A stretch of 64,000 nucleotides of DNA from positions 14,364,001 to 14,428,000 of the forward strand of contig JAWHQI010000019.1 of the NCBI GenBank assembly GCA_033032865.1, given 5' to 3'. The notes below the pieces were generated by a model. It was not told the DNA's origin and ran no database searches. It saw nothing but the letters and a program-made list of their open reading frames with translations. Source of the DNA: Dactylorhiza incarnata. Taxonomy: Eukaryota > Streptophyta > Magnoliopsida > Asparagales > Orchidaceae. Made by a program: the position numbers and the translations under genes. Positions 33,057 to 43,998 of this stretch are shown piece after piece (within the stretch, counting starts at the first letter, position 1; the number at the start of each line of letters is the position of its first letter).

Positions 33057-34076
33057 ATGTTATCTCAATTGGCCGCCAAAGTTGCCGAGCTTCAAAATAA
33101 AGTCAATCTTTTGGAAGCCGCACGAAAGCGCCAAGTTAATTGTAATTTTTGTGGAGCACCGCATCGAAGTGAGGATTGTTATATTAATTTTTACTCTCAA
33201 AATTTTTCTTAAGGAAATAATTTTGAGTTTATTTATGAAAATAATTATTCAAACTTTGATGAAAATAATTCATCTAGTTTTCATGCGAATGATTTTTCCG
33301 ATTCTAATAATGTTTCTTCTTGCTCCGATATTAATTATTCATGGTGGCACGATCACCCGGATAGTTTTCGGTGCGATGAAGGAAATTCAGTCAATCAAGA
33401 TTTTCATTCCTCCTCTTTTACCCCACAAAATTCTTTTTCTTCTACTCTTGGGTATTCTCCAGATTCTATTTATCAAAATTTAAATATTTATACCCAAGCT
33501 CAAGAAGAACTTCTTTACCACGAATTTAAAAGAGTCATGGAGACACCGGACGAAATTGATGAAGAACATGTTTCTTCACCTCCTCCGCCCGAATCTCCTC
33601 CTATTTTTCATGAATTTTCTCTCTCGCCAATTATTCACTTTGAAAGTGAAATTCATGAAAATATTGTGTCTCATGAATTTAGTCCACTTGGAATTTCAAA
33701 TAAATTTTTGGATACGAATTTTATTTTTGAAAATGAACAACCGGAGCTTAATCATGTGTTTTCACAAGAAACTCCTCCTTGTGAAATATTTTCTGACTCG
33801 CTTAATTTTGATTCTTTTTCTTCTAACGATTTTCATGTAGAGGATGAGCCGGTGCAACCAAACGTCTTCACCGATCCATTTGCCGCTCATCTCCAGCAAT
33901 CCAAATTACCTAAGGTATGTATAGGTAATTTGGATTCACAATTTCGCGCTAACGGAAAACAAAAGAATCAGGATTATAGCGGAGGAGTCGTCGGGCAACA
34001 GTTTTCGGCATTTTCACCTCAGCGTGAATTAAGGGAGTTGCCTGTGCATTTTCAATTTGAATATCCTTTTAGCTAA
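33057..34076 (+). pseudogene. TR-GAG2 protein: coil, CCHC knuckle and acidic tail (one stop)
   Basis: The 340-codon frame runs from the ATG at 33057 with a single TAA at 33210-33212 (codon 52). CAA to TAA is the likely change, since the frame is otherwise open to 34076. Residues 2-22 form a leucine-heptad coil (LAAKVAELQNKVNLLEAARK). CNFCGAPHRSEDC (about residues 29-41) is a CX2CX3HX4C knuckle of the type found in plant Athila/Tat Gag proteins. The remaining ~300 residues are Asn/Ser/Phe-rich and acidic. The coil aligns by pattern with [15 protein letters not shown] in the Athila-1 Gag, so this ORF looks like the knuckle-bearing C-terminal part of a Gag without its capsid half. Nucleic-acid binding is inferred. 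Confidence 0.8.
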
Positions 34077-35486
34077 CCCTTAACGTCTAGCTAAAAGACG
34101 CTAAACAAAGCGCTCTTGGGAGGCACACCTTGCTTATCTTTATATTTTTGCTATTTTTCTTTTATTTTATGCATTTTCTTTTCGTGTTTGGCCTTTTCAT
34201 TCTTATTTATAAACATTGGAGACAATGTTTATCTTTAAGTATGGGGGGGTGTTCTCTAATGTTTATTTTTATAAAAAAAAAAAAAAAATTTGAAAACATG
34301 TTAAAAATCATACAAAAATTGTTTCTTTGTTTTCTGTTGCAATTTTGATTTAAAAATATGAAGAATACAAAAAAAATTGTTTTATTTTAAAATGTTTAAA
34401 AAACTTATACAAAAAACCATTTTTCCAATAAGATAAAATTTGTAATATTAAAATTCTCCAAACTTTATTTATGCAAAATTAATTTTAATTATGAGTTGTC
34501 TTTATAGGTTTTTTTAAGAGTTTTCTTTTTATGAATTTTTAAATCATATATTTCTCTTCAAAATATGTTAGATTTAATTTTTAGATGAATTTGATTTAAT
34601 GAGTTTTTCATTATTTTGATTTGTTTAGAATATTTCTTAGTTTTACTTTCTCTCTTTAAAATATCATAATTCAATTTTGTAGTAATTGTGTTAAATATCT
34701 TTAGATTTTACTTATATTAACTTGAACTCATAGTTTCTTATAGATTGCTCAATTTATTTTCTATGCTCTTAAAATATTTCTTTGGAATTTTTGTAGCCTT
34801 TAAACCCTAGCCCTTCCCCTACCTTTTTGATTAACCCTTTTATTTGGCATATAAAAAAAATATTTGAAACGATCATATGTCATGGAAATGAGAGGATAAA
34901 ATTCATCATTCCTAAACATATGCACCCAAATTAGTAAAAGATTATATGGCATGGAGTTGAGAGGATAAAATTCATCACTCCTAAACATATACATTTGGGA
35001 TATAAAAAAAGAAGAAGAAATTAAAAAAAGATGGAAATGAGAGGATAAAATTCATCATTTCCTATATGCAAAGTAACTTCTTCAATGCCAACTTTACCCC
35101 AATTAGCCAAGTTTATTTGCTTATCCTAAGATATTTTTGAGAGAGCATAGTTAATATTTTGTAGTTTTCTAAAAGTTTCTAATGATGTTTAAAGTTTCTA
35201 TAATTTTAATCTTGGTTATTTTACTTAATTCAATGCAATTTTGTTTATGAAGATTTAGTTAGAGAATTTTGAAACTAATATTTATTCTACTCATCTCAAT
35301 TTATGAATTATAAATTATTTCTTATAAATCTGAATTTTAATTTCTTAACTTATTTTGACATGAGTTTTATAAGATTTGGAGTACATAATTAGAAGTAAAT
35401 CTTTTTGGAAATGTCCTATAAATTCTTCTCGTACTTATAAATTAGTTTTTGCTCTAGAATAGCAAAAGCTTAAGTATGGGGGTATT
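34077..35486 (+). other. 3' UTR of TR-GAG2
   Basis: It is A/T-rich with no supported ORF. A hairpin and a first polypurine tract are at 34211-34252, a GAGAGGATAAAATTCATCA repeat occurs three times (about 34890-35060), and the functional polypurine tract is at 35475-35486. A similar GATGAATT..ATC..CTC sequence is present once in the Athila-1 3' UTR near 53190. Confidence 0.75.
34211..34252 (+). promoter_or_regulatory. Hairpin followed by an internal polypurine tract
   Basis: AAACATTG-GAGA-CAATGTTT is an 8-bp perfect stem with a tetraloop (34211-34230), followed by TTTAAGTATGGGGGGG. The same pair occurs in the Athila-1 3' UTR (53965-54003, minus strand). It could act in RNA packaging, 3'-end formation or plus-strand priming; this is inferred from conservation only. 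Confidence 0.55.
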
Positions 35487-37094
35487 TGATAGTGCATTAT
35501 TTATAGTTATTTTTATATAGTATTTTAGTAGTAATTAATTAGTTTTTATATAATTTTAGTTTAATATATATCTAATTCGCTTTATTTTGTGTTTTCAGGT
35601 AATCTGGGGCTGCTAATAGCAAATTTAAGCTCACAGCCATGTTCAGGGGAAAGAATGGAACAAGTATGCAAAAATCTTCAGTACACGCCCTCGGTCACGG
35701 CCATGACCAAGGGCGTGACTTCAAGTCACGGCCATGACTCAACCCAGCCATCTTACATCTGCCAGATCATGCCGCCAGCCCAATTTAGTATTACACGCCC
35801 TCGGTCACGGCCATGACCAAGGGCGTGACATCAAGTCACGGCCATGACTTAACCCAGCCATCTTCTAGCTGCCAGAACACGCCGTCACATTATTTCCAGC
35901 CTACACGCCCTAGGTCACGGGCGTGACTCCATGTCACGGCCATGACCTAGGGGGTGACCCTTCCCGCAACTGCCAGAATAACTCCAGATCGCGCTGTTTC
36001 CCGCCGTTTCCAGATTCGGTCAAGTCACGCCCTAGGTCACGGGGGTGACCGAGGCCATGACCCGTCGAGATGATTAATTTTGGCGGTTTTTTCTTCCCCA
36101 ACGTTCCCGGGCTTTCAAGACGCAATTACGCAGCTTACACGCCCTTGGTCACGGGCGTGACCAAGGGCGTGACTCACCAATTTTCTTCCTATAAAAGCCA
36201 GCTACTGCCAAAGTGATGGGGATCCGATCCTAGCTTAGATTGGGTCATTTTTATATTAGTTTTTTCAGCATTTTCTTATTGTATTTTCTTTATGCAGAGT
36301 TACTTTATGTCTTGCAAATTTCAATTCATAGTTTAGATTTCCAATTCCTGCAATTGTAATTCTCTTTACTTAGTTATAAAAATGTTTCTCTTTTCAAATA
36401 TGTTTAGCTGAATTTATAGCATTTGATCGGATGAATTCTTAAGCTTTTCTTATTTTGTAATCTCTCATTTTCGGAGCTTTAGTTTAAGAATTATTACGAT
36501 CCACTTTTGATTTTTCTCGATTGATCTCATATTGCCGGTATATGAATATCAATTCTTGATCCATTTTCTAGTGATCGAGAGATCCATGAATTTGTGTAGA
36601 TCATTCATTAGTGGAAAGAGTTGCATGCATTCCTCGAGAGAGGGTGACACAAATCTTCCGGATTGGAGTCAAATCCAATAGTGGGGCTCACCGCATAAAG
36701 CAAGCTTAGGTGTTTCGACTGGCCGAGGGGTCTTAATCGATCAACCTAAGGTTAGGTGGTAGTTCTCTCGAGAGAGGCTCTACCATAATTTGGGAACCTC
36801 CACGGTCGAATTATTCTATCGCTTTTGGTTATGAATTTAGATTTTACAATTTATTTAACTCAAGAAGGATTTCCGATCAAATGCTCTTTTCTTTCTTTTC
36901 TCTTTTATTATTCTAAAAATTTTCTTAAATCTAGATAAAATAATATTAACTTGCGTGAGTAGAAGTAATCAACAACCCCGTGGAATACGACACTTGATAT
37001 TTATTTCTAAATATCCTATACTATGAATGATAGGTGCTCTTGCCTATAGTTCGTAGAATTTGGAGAAATTTTATATCCTAAATTTTAGCTATCA
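35487..37094 (+). repeat. 3' LTR of TR-GAG2, complete
   Basis: This 1608-bp LTR retains the 136 bp lost from the 5' LTR, including the 36138-36171 dyad and the TATA box at 36190. Other differences from the 5' LTR are scattered substitutions. Confidence 0.93.
36138..36196 (+). promoter_or_regulatory. Perfect 15-bp inverted repeat and TATA box
   Basis: CACGCCCTTGGTCAC, loop GGGC, then the exact reverse complement GTGACCAAGGGCGTG (36138-36171). It ends 18 bp upstream of TATAAAA (36190-36196). In Athila-1 an equivalent dyad lies the same distance from its TATA box. Confidence 0.65.
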
Positions 37095-37643
37095 ACCTAT
37101 GGGTCTCTGGAAAGAAAGAATTTTAATCAACAAGGGAAACTTATGGCTGACATCGTAGGAAAAGCCCTCCTCTGCATGGTAGGTTGGCATGACAGGATAT
37201 CCAAGCCCATGTTCGAGATGATGGCAAGGATAATCCTATGTAAGAAGACTAACTGGGGTCAAATTATCTTCAAAAGAATACAAGAAAGATTTCAAGTTCC
37301 AAATCTGGGGAGAATATTATCACAATATCTGCTGCTATCTCACCCAGAAAGTTTCAACAAGAAGTATGGTGTAAAAATCCATCACATGAGAAGGATGGAT
37401 ATCAAGATTCTTGATAGATGGGAGAAAGTTCTGACTAAGTCTCCAAAGAAGCTGAAGACTGCAGAGGATGTGAAGAGGAAGAGAGAAAGCTCATCTGAAG
37501 AAAGTGAGTCAGGCAACAGCTCATACTCGTCTGACTCTAAAGTGCCTGTAGAGAAAAATAATATCTCCCTCTAGACCTCTGTTCCAAGTATGGAATCCAG
37601 GACAATTGTAACAACAGGAATAGAATAAGAGGATGCTGAAACT

Positions 37644-37692
<49 letters not shown>
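37644..37692. repeat. 49-nt G homopolymer
   Basis: A run of 49 G lies inside the SIRE-1 env-like frame (16 Gly codons, frame maintained). It may be a genuine slippage expansion or an assembly artefact. Confidence 0.9.
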
Positions 37693-37693
<1 letters not shown>

Positions 37694-38948
37694 GAAGAAT
37701 AGTGAGCTCCCTGCTCAAGTGGTAGATGTGATCACTAAGATCATCGGGGCTGAGGATGCTGTTCATTCTGGACCAGTAGTCCAAAATGACCCAACTGAAG
37801 ATCCCCAAGAAGAAAACCAAGAGAATCCTGCTGATAAGACTAGAAGAGATCTGCCAAATCCTGAAGAGGAACATAACTCAAACCAGTCACCCATCAGAAG
37901 ATCTCCATCTCCCATGATTGTTGGGAATGGACAGGAGGAACCATGACAAGCTAGTTCACCTCCAGAGGATAGGCCATTAGAGTTCTCTCTACTGCCTTAG
38001 ATAAGAATGCTCCTGGAAGAGCAAAGGCTAAAAATTGAAGGTCATGTTAACTCAACCATCAATGAGCTAAGGAGGGAACTATCTGCAGAAACTGTAAGCC
38101 TAAGAAATGATGTGAAGAACCTACAAGAATACACTGCCAACAAGGCAACACTTACTCACAAAGGTCTATTTGATGTAGGGGATAATCAGATAATGATCGC
38201 CAACAACATAGAAAAGGCCTACATAGCAACTACCGGATGGATGGTTGAACACAAAACTAATCTTCAAGAAAGTCTAGATCACCACAATAAGGATCTAGAC
38301 AGTCATCTGCTTGAGACCAAGAACCATCTGGAAGCAGGAATTAACATGCTTAAAAGCAAGATACTGGTCCTTCAGGAGAACCTCCAAAGGGGGATATCTG
38401 ATGAAGTCATAAAGGGGGAGAGATCAATGATAAAGGCCAGTGGTGAACATGCAATCTGGACCACCAATACCATCAGGTAAGCAATGAATCTCCCTCCTTT
38501 CCATTTTGGTGAGTCTGCTGAAGAGTACCCTGTGGAAGATCAATATGTTGACATTCCTGATGCTACTGCTGATCAGAATAGAGGAAAGGAAATATTGGAA
38601 GAAGATGAGGTAAAGGTGAGAAAGAGGAAATACAGGGAAGAAATGGAAAAGAAGGGTGATTATGAGAGATGGAGTCCCAAGTTCAGAGCCATCATATTAA
38701 AGGCATGGGAGCTGGTGAAAGTAAATAAAGAAGAGAGGCAGAAAGTGTACAGTCCTCAAGAATGTGCTAAGCATGAAGACAAGAAGAAGCAAGGAGAGCA
38801 TACAGAAGGGACAAGTAAGCAGGCAGAATCCCTGCAGACACTCCTGAGCCTCTCAAGTATCACCCTAAGCCATTTGAATACTTCACCAGACAAGTTGAGA
38901 AGGAGTAGGGAGCCAGTGTCAAGAAAGCAAAGAGTGAAGCAGCTATGA

Positions 38949-39166
38949 AGGAACCAGAGAAATAGATGGCTGAATCACTAGGGGAAAATGTAGAAATGTT
39001 GAAAATTTTAAAACATCTGTCACTATTTAAAAAATTATCAATGAATTGATAATTGTCAATTTCTGTGTTCACTCAAACATAACTGCAATATCATTATTAT
39101 ATGTTTATTGGCTTAAGATGTACTTTATCATTGAGGGTGTTATGACTTCTTCAAATATTGGGAGAT
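38949..39166 (+). other. 3' untranslated end and polypurine tract of SIRE-1
   Basis: This follows the env-like ORF. It ends ATTGGGAGAT (39157-39166) directly before the TGTTGGG start of the 3' LTR. Nothing else was recognised. Confidence 0.7.
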
Positions 39167-41101
39167 TGTTGGGAACAGTGCCCAGCAGTGTTCCTGATTT
39201 GAAGAAGTGCTCAGCTCAATGATAAGTACAAGTTGTATTTAATGTTATATCTAGTTCATGCTTGCAGAGATCAGACAATATGTCTAGTACTTAAATAACT
39301 TGCCCAAGTACAATATCGTCGAAAAGGACTGGACATATCATCGTAAAGAATAAGAATATAATTGAAATGATGTGCAGAAGCAAAGTAGAAGGTCCACGAT
39401 AGTTATTGTCGAGATATTATACACATGTCGATGATATCATCGTAAAGAAGCCTTGGCGTCGATAAGGTTAAGTCAGAATAGATATCGTCGTCAAGAACCC
39501 TTGTTGTTGGAAAGGCTAAGTAAGACTGATGACAGTGATATCGTCGTAAAGAAGCCTTGACGTCGATAAGGCTAAGTCAGAATAGATATCATCGTCAAGA
39601 AGCCTTATCATTGGAAAGGCTAAGTAAGACTGATGACAATTATATCATCATAAAGAAGCCATGTCGACGATAAGGATAAGGAAGACAAATATCTTCACAA
39701 AGAATCCTTGACGTCGAGAAGACTAAAGAAGGTCATATGAAGACAGACAGTTGCTGAAGAATGGTCTGTCGACATGATATCGATTATGTCGTCGACAAGA
39801 TCAAGTGGTTTCGATGATATCGAGCAGTCAAGAAGAATATGCCAACATCAGTTAGATGACTTCATGTCGTCTTAAAGTGAAAGTGCAGAAGGGATGTCCC
39901 ATATCGTTGAGATATCAATATCTGAAGAAGGAGGAAGAAGACTTGAAGATCTTCCCAAGTCCAAGACATCGATAAGTCCTATCATCCAAATATTGTCCAG
40001 TCGTTGTAACCATGGAAATATCATCGAGACATATTCAAAAGTTGTCAGACGCGCTGTCAGCATTTAATGCCGCCGCCTGATTGTCCAATCAGCGCGTGCT
40101 CTTAAGGTATGGGCATCTGTCAGTGAAGGACATCATAGGTTACCGTTAAGCGACCCCTCCGTCCTATAAAAGGGAACAGTAGATGCCCTAATCAAGAGGG
40201 GGACAAGAAAGACGAGAACAAAGAAAAAAAAATCCCGCCGAACAATACAACAGTAAAAGCTGCGGAGAAGAATCAAGAATAAGAAGATGAGAAGAAAAAT
40301 GCTCATCCAGTGTTCTCCAAGTTGAAGTCAAGCCACATCGACTGTTAAGTATCGTTCAAGTCAAGAAGCCAGTTAACATCTGGCAAAAAGAAGAAGGCTT
40401 GAAGAAGATCTGTGCTTTGAAGATTCAACTCAGAGGCAACTTCTTCAAGACATGTAGCCGATCTCCACCAGGCAGAAGAATCTATATTGTATATCTTTAT
40501 TTGTAAGGCTTGCGGGACAAATCTGTAAGATATATTTTCAGATCAAAGTGTCGAGCTTGAGGGCTTGAGATCTATGAGGCTTGAGGGACAGGGCAGAGGA
40601 CTTGCGGGTCCAACCTTGCCAAGCTTGCGGGCTTGGGTGCAGTGAAGGGGCTTGCGGGCCTAGGATGTATGGACTTGAGGGTCCAAACATGTCGAGCTTG
40701 CGGGCTCGGGTGCAGTGAAGGGGCTTGCGGGCCTAGGCTGTAGCAACTTGCGGGTCCAAATGTGTCGAGCTTGCGGGCTCGGGTGCAGTGCAGGGGCTTG
40801 CGGGCCTAGACTGCAGGGACTTGCGGGTCCGAGTTGTAAGGATTGCGGGCCAGAGACATTGGTGGAGTTTGCCTAGCCTAGCACACTACTAGGTAGGCGT
40901 AGAGGGACAAATGACTACTCAAGACACCCGATCTTGAGGAACCTCTATAAATTCTCGTGTGTTTTCTGTGCTGTGCTTTTAATCTCTAGATCTATTAACC
41001 GGAAATCAAGAACACAAAAACGGGGAACAAAATAATTTGAAATACCTATTCACTCCCCCCCCCCCCCCTCTAGGTGATAAGTCGACACCCAATAACTAAC
41101 A
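39167..41101 (+). repeat. 3' LTR of SIRE-1, complete
   Basis: This 1935-bp LTR starts TGTTGGGAACAG and ends AATAACTAACA, followed by the CCCAT TSD. Candidate TATA boxes are TATAAAA at 40165-40171 and TATAAAT at 40946-40952. Tandem arrays have ATCGTCG/GACGTCG words (about 39410-39740) and CTTGCGGGC words (about 40500-40860). A 14-nt C run (41055-41068) replaces the short C tract of the 5' LTR. Confidence 0.92.
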
Positions 41102-41501
41102 CCCATTTTACCTAAAAATGGTGGAGAGAGAAAGAGAGGATTAATGGCATTCATGGCCAAGGGAGGCCAATTGATCTCCCAATTGATGGGGATTCATCTC
41201 CTCTGGCTGTTACAAGAAGTTTAGGTGGTTTTCCAGCCCTCAAGGGGGCTGAATTCAGTGGTTTCACCATGGCCAAAATTGGGCTTAATTTCCATTAATG
41301 ATGGAATCAAGGAGAGACCCTCCCTCTCCCCAAATTGAGTCTTTTAAAAGCTTCAGAGCACTGAGAGGATCATTTTCCCCCTCTTACCTGAAGAAATCGA
41401 GACACTTGTTGTAGGAGTTCATATGGCATCAAGAGGCAAGGGCTCGGCCATGGCCAATCGTAAAACGACAAGGGTTTTTTCCTCTCAACAGGTCCTCCCC
41501 A

Positions 41502-41550
<49 letters not shown>

Positions 41551-41985
41551 GATAGATCTGCCCTTGTTGGTGGCTCGATTCGGGGCCAATTGACCATGGA
41601 TAGGGCTAACCGAAAGATTTAGAAATGGAGCTTTTAATCCCAATCAAAAAGCCCTATTTTGGCCACCTCCGGCCGGCCAACCACCCCTAATCACCGACCA
41701 CAACCTCAACAGAGGTGGTGGTGGAATTTGCCGGCCGGGGCGGCGCTCAGGTGGCCTGGAAAGTAAGGTTGAAGGTGGCCCAGGTGTGGGCGATCCTGGT
41801 TGTTGGCCAGATGAAGAAGATGGATGGATTCCGTCCATTCTGCGCCAAGATTTGTGCGGGCTGATTATATTAATGGAATTAATAATAGTGCATTTTGTCA
41901 CAATTTATTGCAGTAGATAGAAATATAATCTAAAAATACTTAGGGACCTCTAATGGAAAAATGTTCAACATCAAACTTGTAGCCC
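41102..41985 (+). repeat. Right part of the Tekay-like 3' LTR, truncated
   Basis: This continues 19604-20283 across the SIRE-1 insertion (TSD CCCAT repeated at 41102-41106). It includes a (CT)n microsatellite (about 41505-41548) and a GC-rich patch (41660-41790). No ORF is supported. It is broken at about 41986, where Athila-2 pol sequence begins; the terminal GTCTTACA end of this LTR is missing. Confidence 0.65.
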
Positions 41986-43968
41986 CTGTAAAAGGAGGAT
42001 CCATCAAAGAAAGCGGGACTTGGCGTCTACTTTTGATAATAAGTATTTGAGGGCGGAGTGGTCGGTAAAAACGATAATTTTAGAAAGCGTAACGTAGGGC
42101 CTAAACTTATCGATAAAAAAGATGACGACGAGAAGTTCCTTTTCCGTCGTAGTGTAATTAGCCTGTGCGGCTGTGAGCATTCGAGAAGTGTAGAAGATGT
42201 GATGAAAATAATTATTAACACGTTTGCCTAGTATGGCTCCCACCGCGATATCGCTCGCATCGCACATAATTTCAAACAGAATGGATCAATCTGGCGCCAC
42301 CAAAATGGGATAATTGATAAGTTTTTCTTTTATAATATTAAATGCCTCTACGCAGGAGGAATCAAAAATAAAAGGAGATTCCTTCTCTTGGAGGTGGGTT
42401 AGCGGTTATGTTATTTTGGTTTTTTTTTTGAATAAACTGCCTATAAAAACCCGCGTGGCCAAGAAAACTACTAATTGATTTTATATTTGAAGGAGTTGGG
42501 AGTTTTTCAATTATTTTGACCTTGGCCTTATCGACCCCCATCCCTCTACCGGAAGTCTTGTCGCCGAGAACTAAACCTTCCCAGACCATAAAATTACACT
42601 TTTCCCAGTTTAAACTAGGTTCGTGTCTTCACATCTTTGGATGACTCGATCTATATTTTGTAAGCAGTTAGAAAAGGAGCTCCCGAATATGGAGAAGTCA
42701 TCCATAAAGACTTCCATTATGTCTTCTACAAGCTCCCCAAAGATCGCTAGCATACATCATTGGAATATAGCCAGCGCATTGCAGAGGCCAAACGACATCC
42801 TTCGATATACGAAGGTGCCGAAGGGGCACGTAAAAGTTGTTTTCTCCTGGTCTTTGGGAGAGATAGGAATTTGGAAAAACCCCGATAGAAGATCGAGAAA
42901 ATAATAATATGGATGACCTGAAAGTTGCTCCAAAATATGATCGATAAACGGTAACGGGAAGTGGTCCTTCCAGGTGGCATCGTTTACCTTTCGGTAGTCA
43001 ATGCACACCCGCCAACCCGTAACAGTACGGGTTGGGATTAATTCATTGTTTTGATTGGCCACTACCTTTAAACCACCCTTCTTTGGCATGACATCTTTGG
43101 GGCTAACCCACGTACTCTCTGATATAGGGTAGATAATCCCTGCATCTAAGAGTATTATGACTTTAGCCTTTACGACATCCTGCATATTCGGGTTAAGTCG
43201 TCGCTGAGGCTGTATGGTTTTGCAAGAATTATCTTCTAAAAATATTTTGTGCGTGCAAAAAGAGGGGTTTATCCTCCTAATATCAGAAATCTGCCATGCA
43301 ATTGCATGGCAATGCTTAGACAAAACATCCACCAATTCGGAGGTTTCCGAATCGGTTAAAGTGGAAGAAATAATAATAGGAAGTTTTGATTTTTTTGCTA
43401 GAAAAGCGTATTTTAAATGGTCGGTGAGTTGTTTAAGCTCCAAGACCGGGGGTTCTTCATAAGATGTGGTAATTTTTAAATCTTTAGAACTAAAAGGTTC
43501 GAAAGGCGAATCTGGCGGCAATTCGTCTAAAGGAGGAAGATTCGCCAGATCTGAATCGTCTAGCGTTAAGGAAAGTAATTCAAAAAGCGAAGAACACTCA
43601 TCCTCAAATGCGGATTCCAAGTTAAAATAGGAATCATCATTCGATAAGGTGTTCCACATCGAGGGATTAATGAGAAGTGTAACTTCGTTGTCTATGACCC
43701 AAAGGAGGAGGCGACCATTACTTACGTCAATTAATGCTTGGGAGGTCGCGAGGAAAGGACGACCGAGGATAATTGGTACCTAGGAGACCTCCTCGATGTC
43801 GAGGATGAAGAAGTTTACCGGGAAGATAAACTTGTCAACCTTGACCATGACGTTCTCCACAATCCCGATGGGATACATTATCGAGAGATCCGCGACTTGG
43901 AAGCTCATTTTAGTTGGGCTATGAGTGCCCAAATCTATTTTTTTTTTACAGAGGGAGAAGGGCATTAA
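41986..43968 (-). pseudogene. Athila-2 pol fragment (protease, RT, partial RNase H)
   Basis: Protease [13 protein letters not shown] (near 43945, DLGAS in Athila-1) leads into a 300-codon open stretch, 43659-42757, covering the spacer and RT up to YRRMSFGLCNALAIFQ. The FMDD region near 42700 and the rest are in shifted frames (42589-42362 with GHAGFYRQF). RNase H motifs [10 protein letters not shown] and [10 protein letters not shown] are at 42267-42004. It breaks off directly after VDAKSRFL. It is dead, and useful mainly as an outgroup for Athila-1. Confidence 0.85.
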
Positions 43969-43998
43969 ATTTATACCCGCTCCTAGGTCCGCTAAGGC

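Larger units (their letters stand above)
31424..37094 (+). mobile_element. TR-GAG2: non-autonomous Athila-related element encoding only a zinc-knuckle protein
   Basis: The LTRs (31424-32895 and 35487-37094) start TGATAGTGC and end GCTATCA, with a perfect ACCTA TSD (31419-31423, 37095-37099). The tRNA-Asp primer site is at 32902 and the polypurine tract TATGGGGGTATT at 35475. Between them lies one ORF (33057-34076) and no pol. The LTR ends, primer site, polypurine region (AATAGCAAAAGCTTAAGTAT), 3' UTR hairpin and promoter dyads are all recognisably shared with Athila-1 (50230-62258). It is therefore a deletion-type partner of that lineage. The LTRs differ at only about ten sites that I can see, apart from one deletion, so it is fairly young. 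Confidence 0.92.
31056..38948 (+). pseudogene. SIRE-1 env-like / post-pol ORF, split by TR-GAG2
   Basis: Reading 31056-31423 and continuing at 37100 gives one frame: the ACCTA TSD restores the codons exactly. In total it is about 738 codons to 38948, with in-frame stops at 37572, 37626, 37944, 37998 and 38478. The N-terminal 280 residues look globular (LLDTVGLEFSLSKPTLILKR, then LLCMVGWHDRISKPMFEMM). Next come a Ser/Glu-rich stretch, a poly-Gly tract from the G homopolymer at 37644, a long helical, coiled-coil-like segment (38007-38400) and a basic C-terminus. SIRE elements are known for an extra env-like ORF after pol with a coiled coil. I see no convincing signal peptide or membrane segment, so envelope function is unproven. 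Confidence 0.65.
20284..41101 (+). mobile_element. SIRE-1: SIRE/Maximus-like copia element, pol-less, with two nested insertions
   Basis: The LTRs are 20284-21299 and 39167-41101, with TGTTG/TAACA ends and a perfect CCCAT TSD (20279-20283, 41102-41106). The primer site TGGTATCAGAGG is at 21302 and the polypurine tract ATTGGGAGAT at 39157-39166. Without the insertions (22251-29725 and 31424-37094) the element is about 7.7 kb. It keeps middle and C-terminal Gag pieces and a long env-like ORF, but lacks the Gag N-terminal domain and the whole of protease, integrase, RT and RNase H. It is therefore a non-autonomous derivative. SIRE affinity rests on Gag knuckle context, LTR size and the extra ORF after pol. 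Confidence 0.85.

Noticed and set aside
37521..37874. Minus-strand frame with a long poly-Pro run
   Set aside because: The run is only the complement of the 49-G homopolymer, and the true coding frame is on the plus strand.
41370..41597. Minus-strand frame with an Arg/Glu repeat
   Set aside because: It is a translation of a (CT)n microsatellite.
41644..41901. GC-rich segment as a possible host-gene exon
   Set aside because: It is continuous with the Tekay-like LTR, has no splice or domain evidence and no counterpart on either side.
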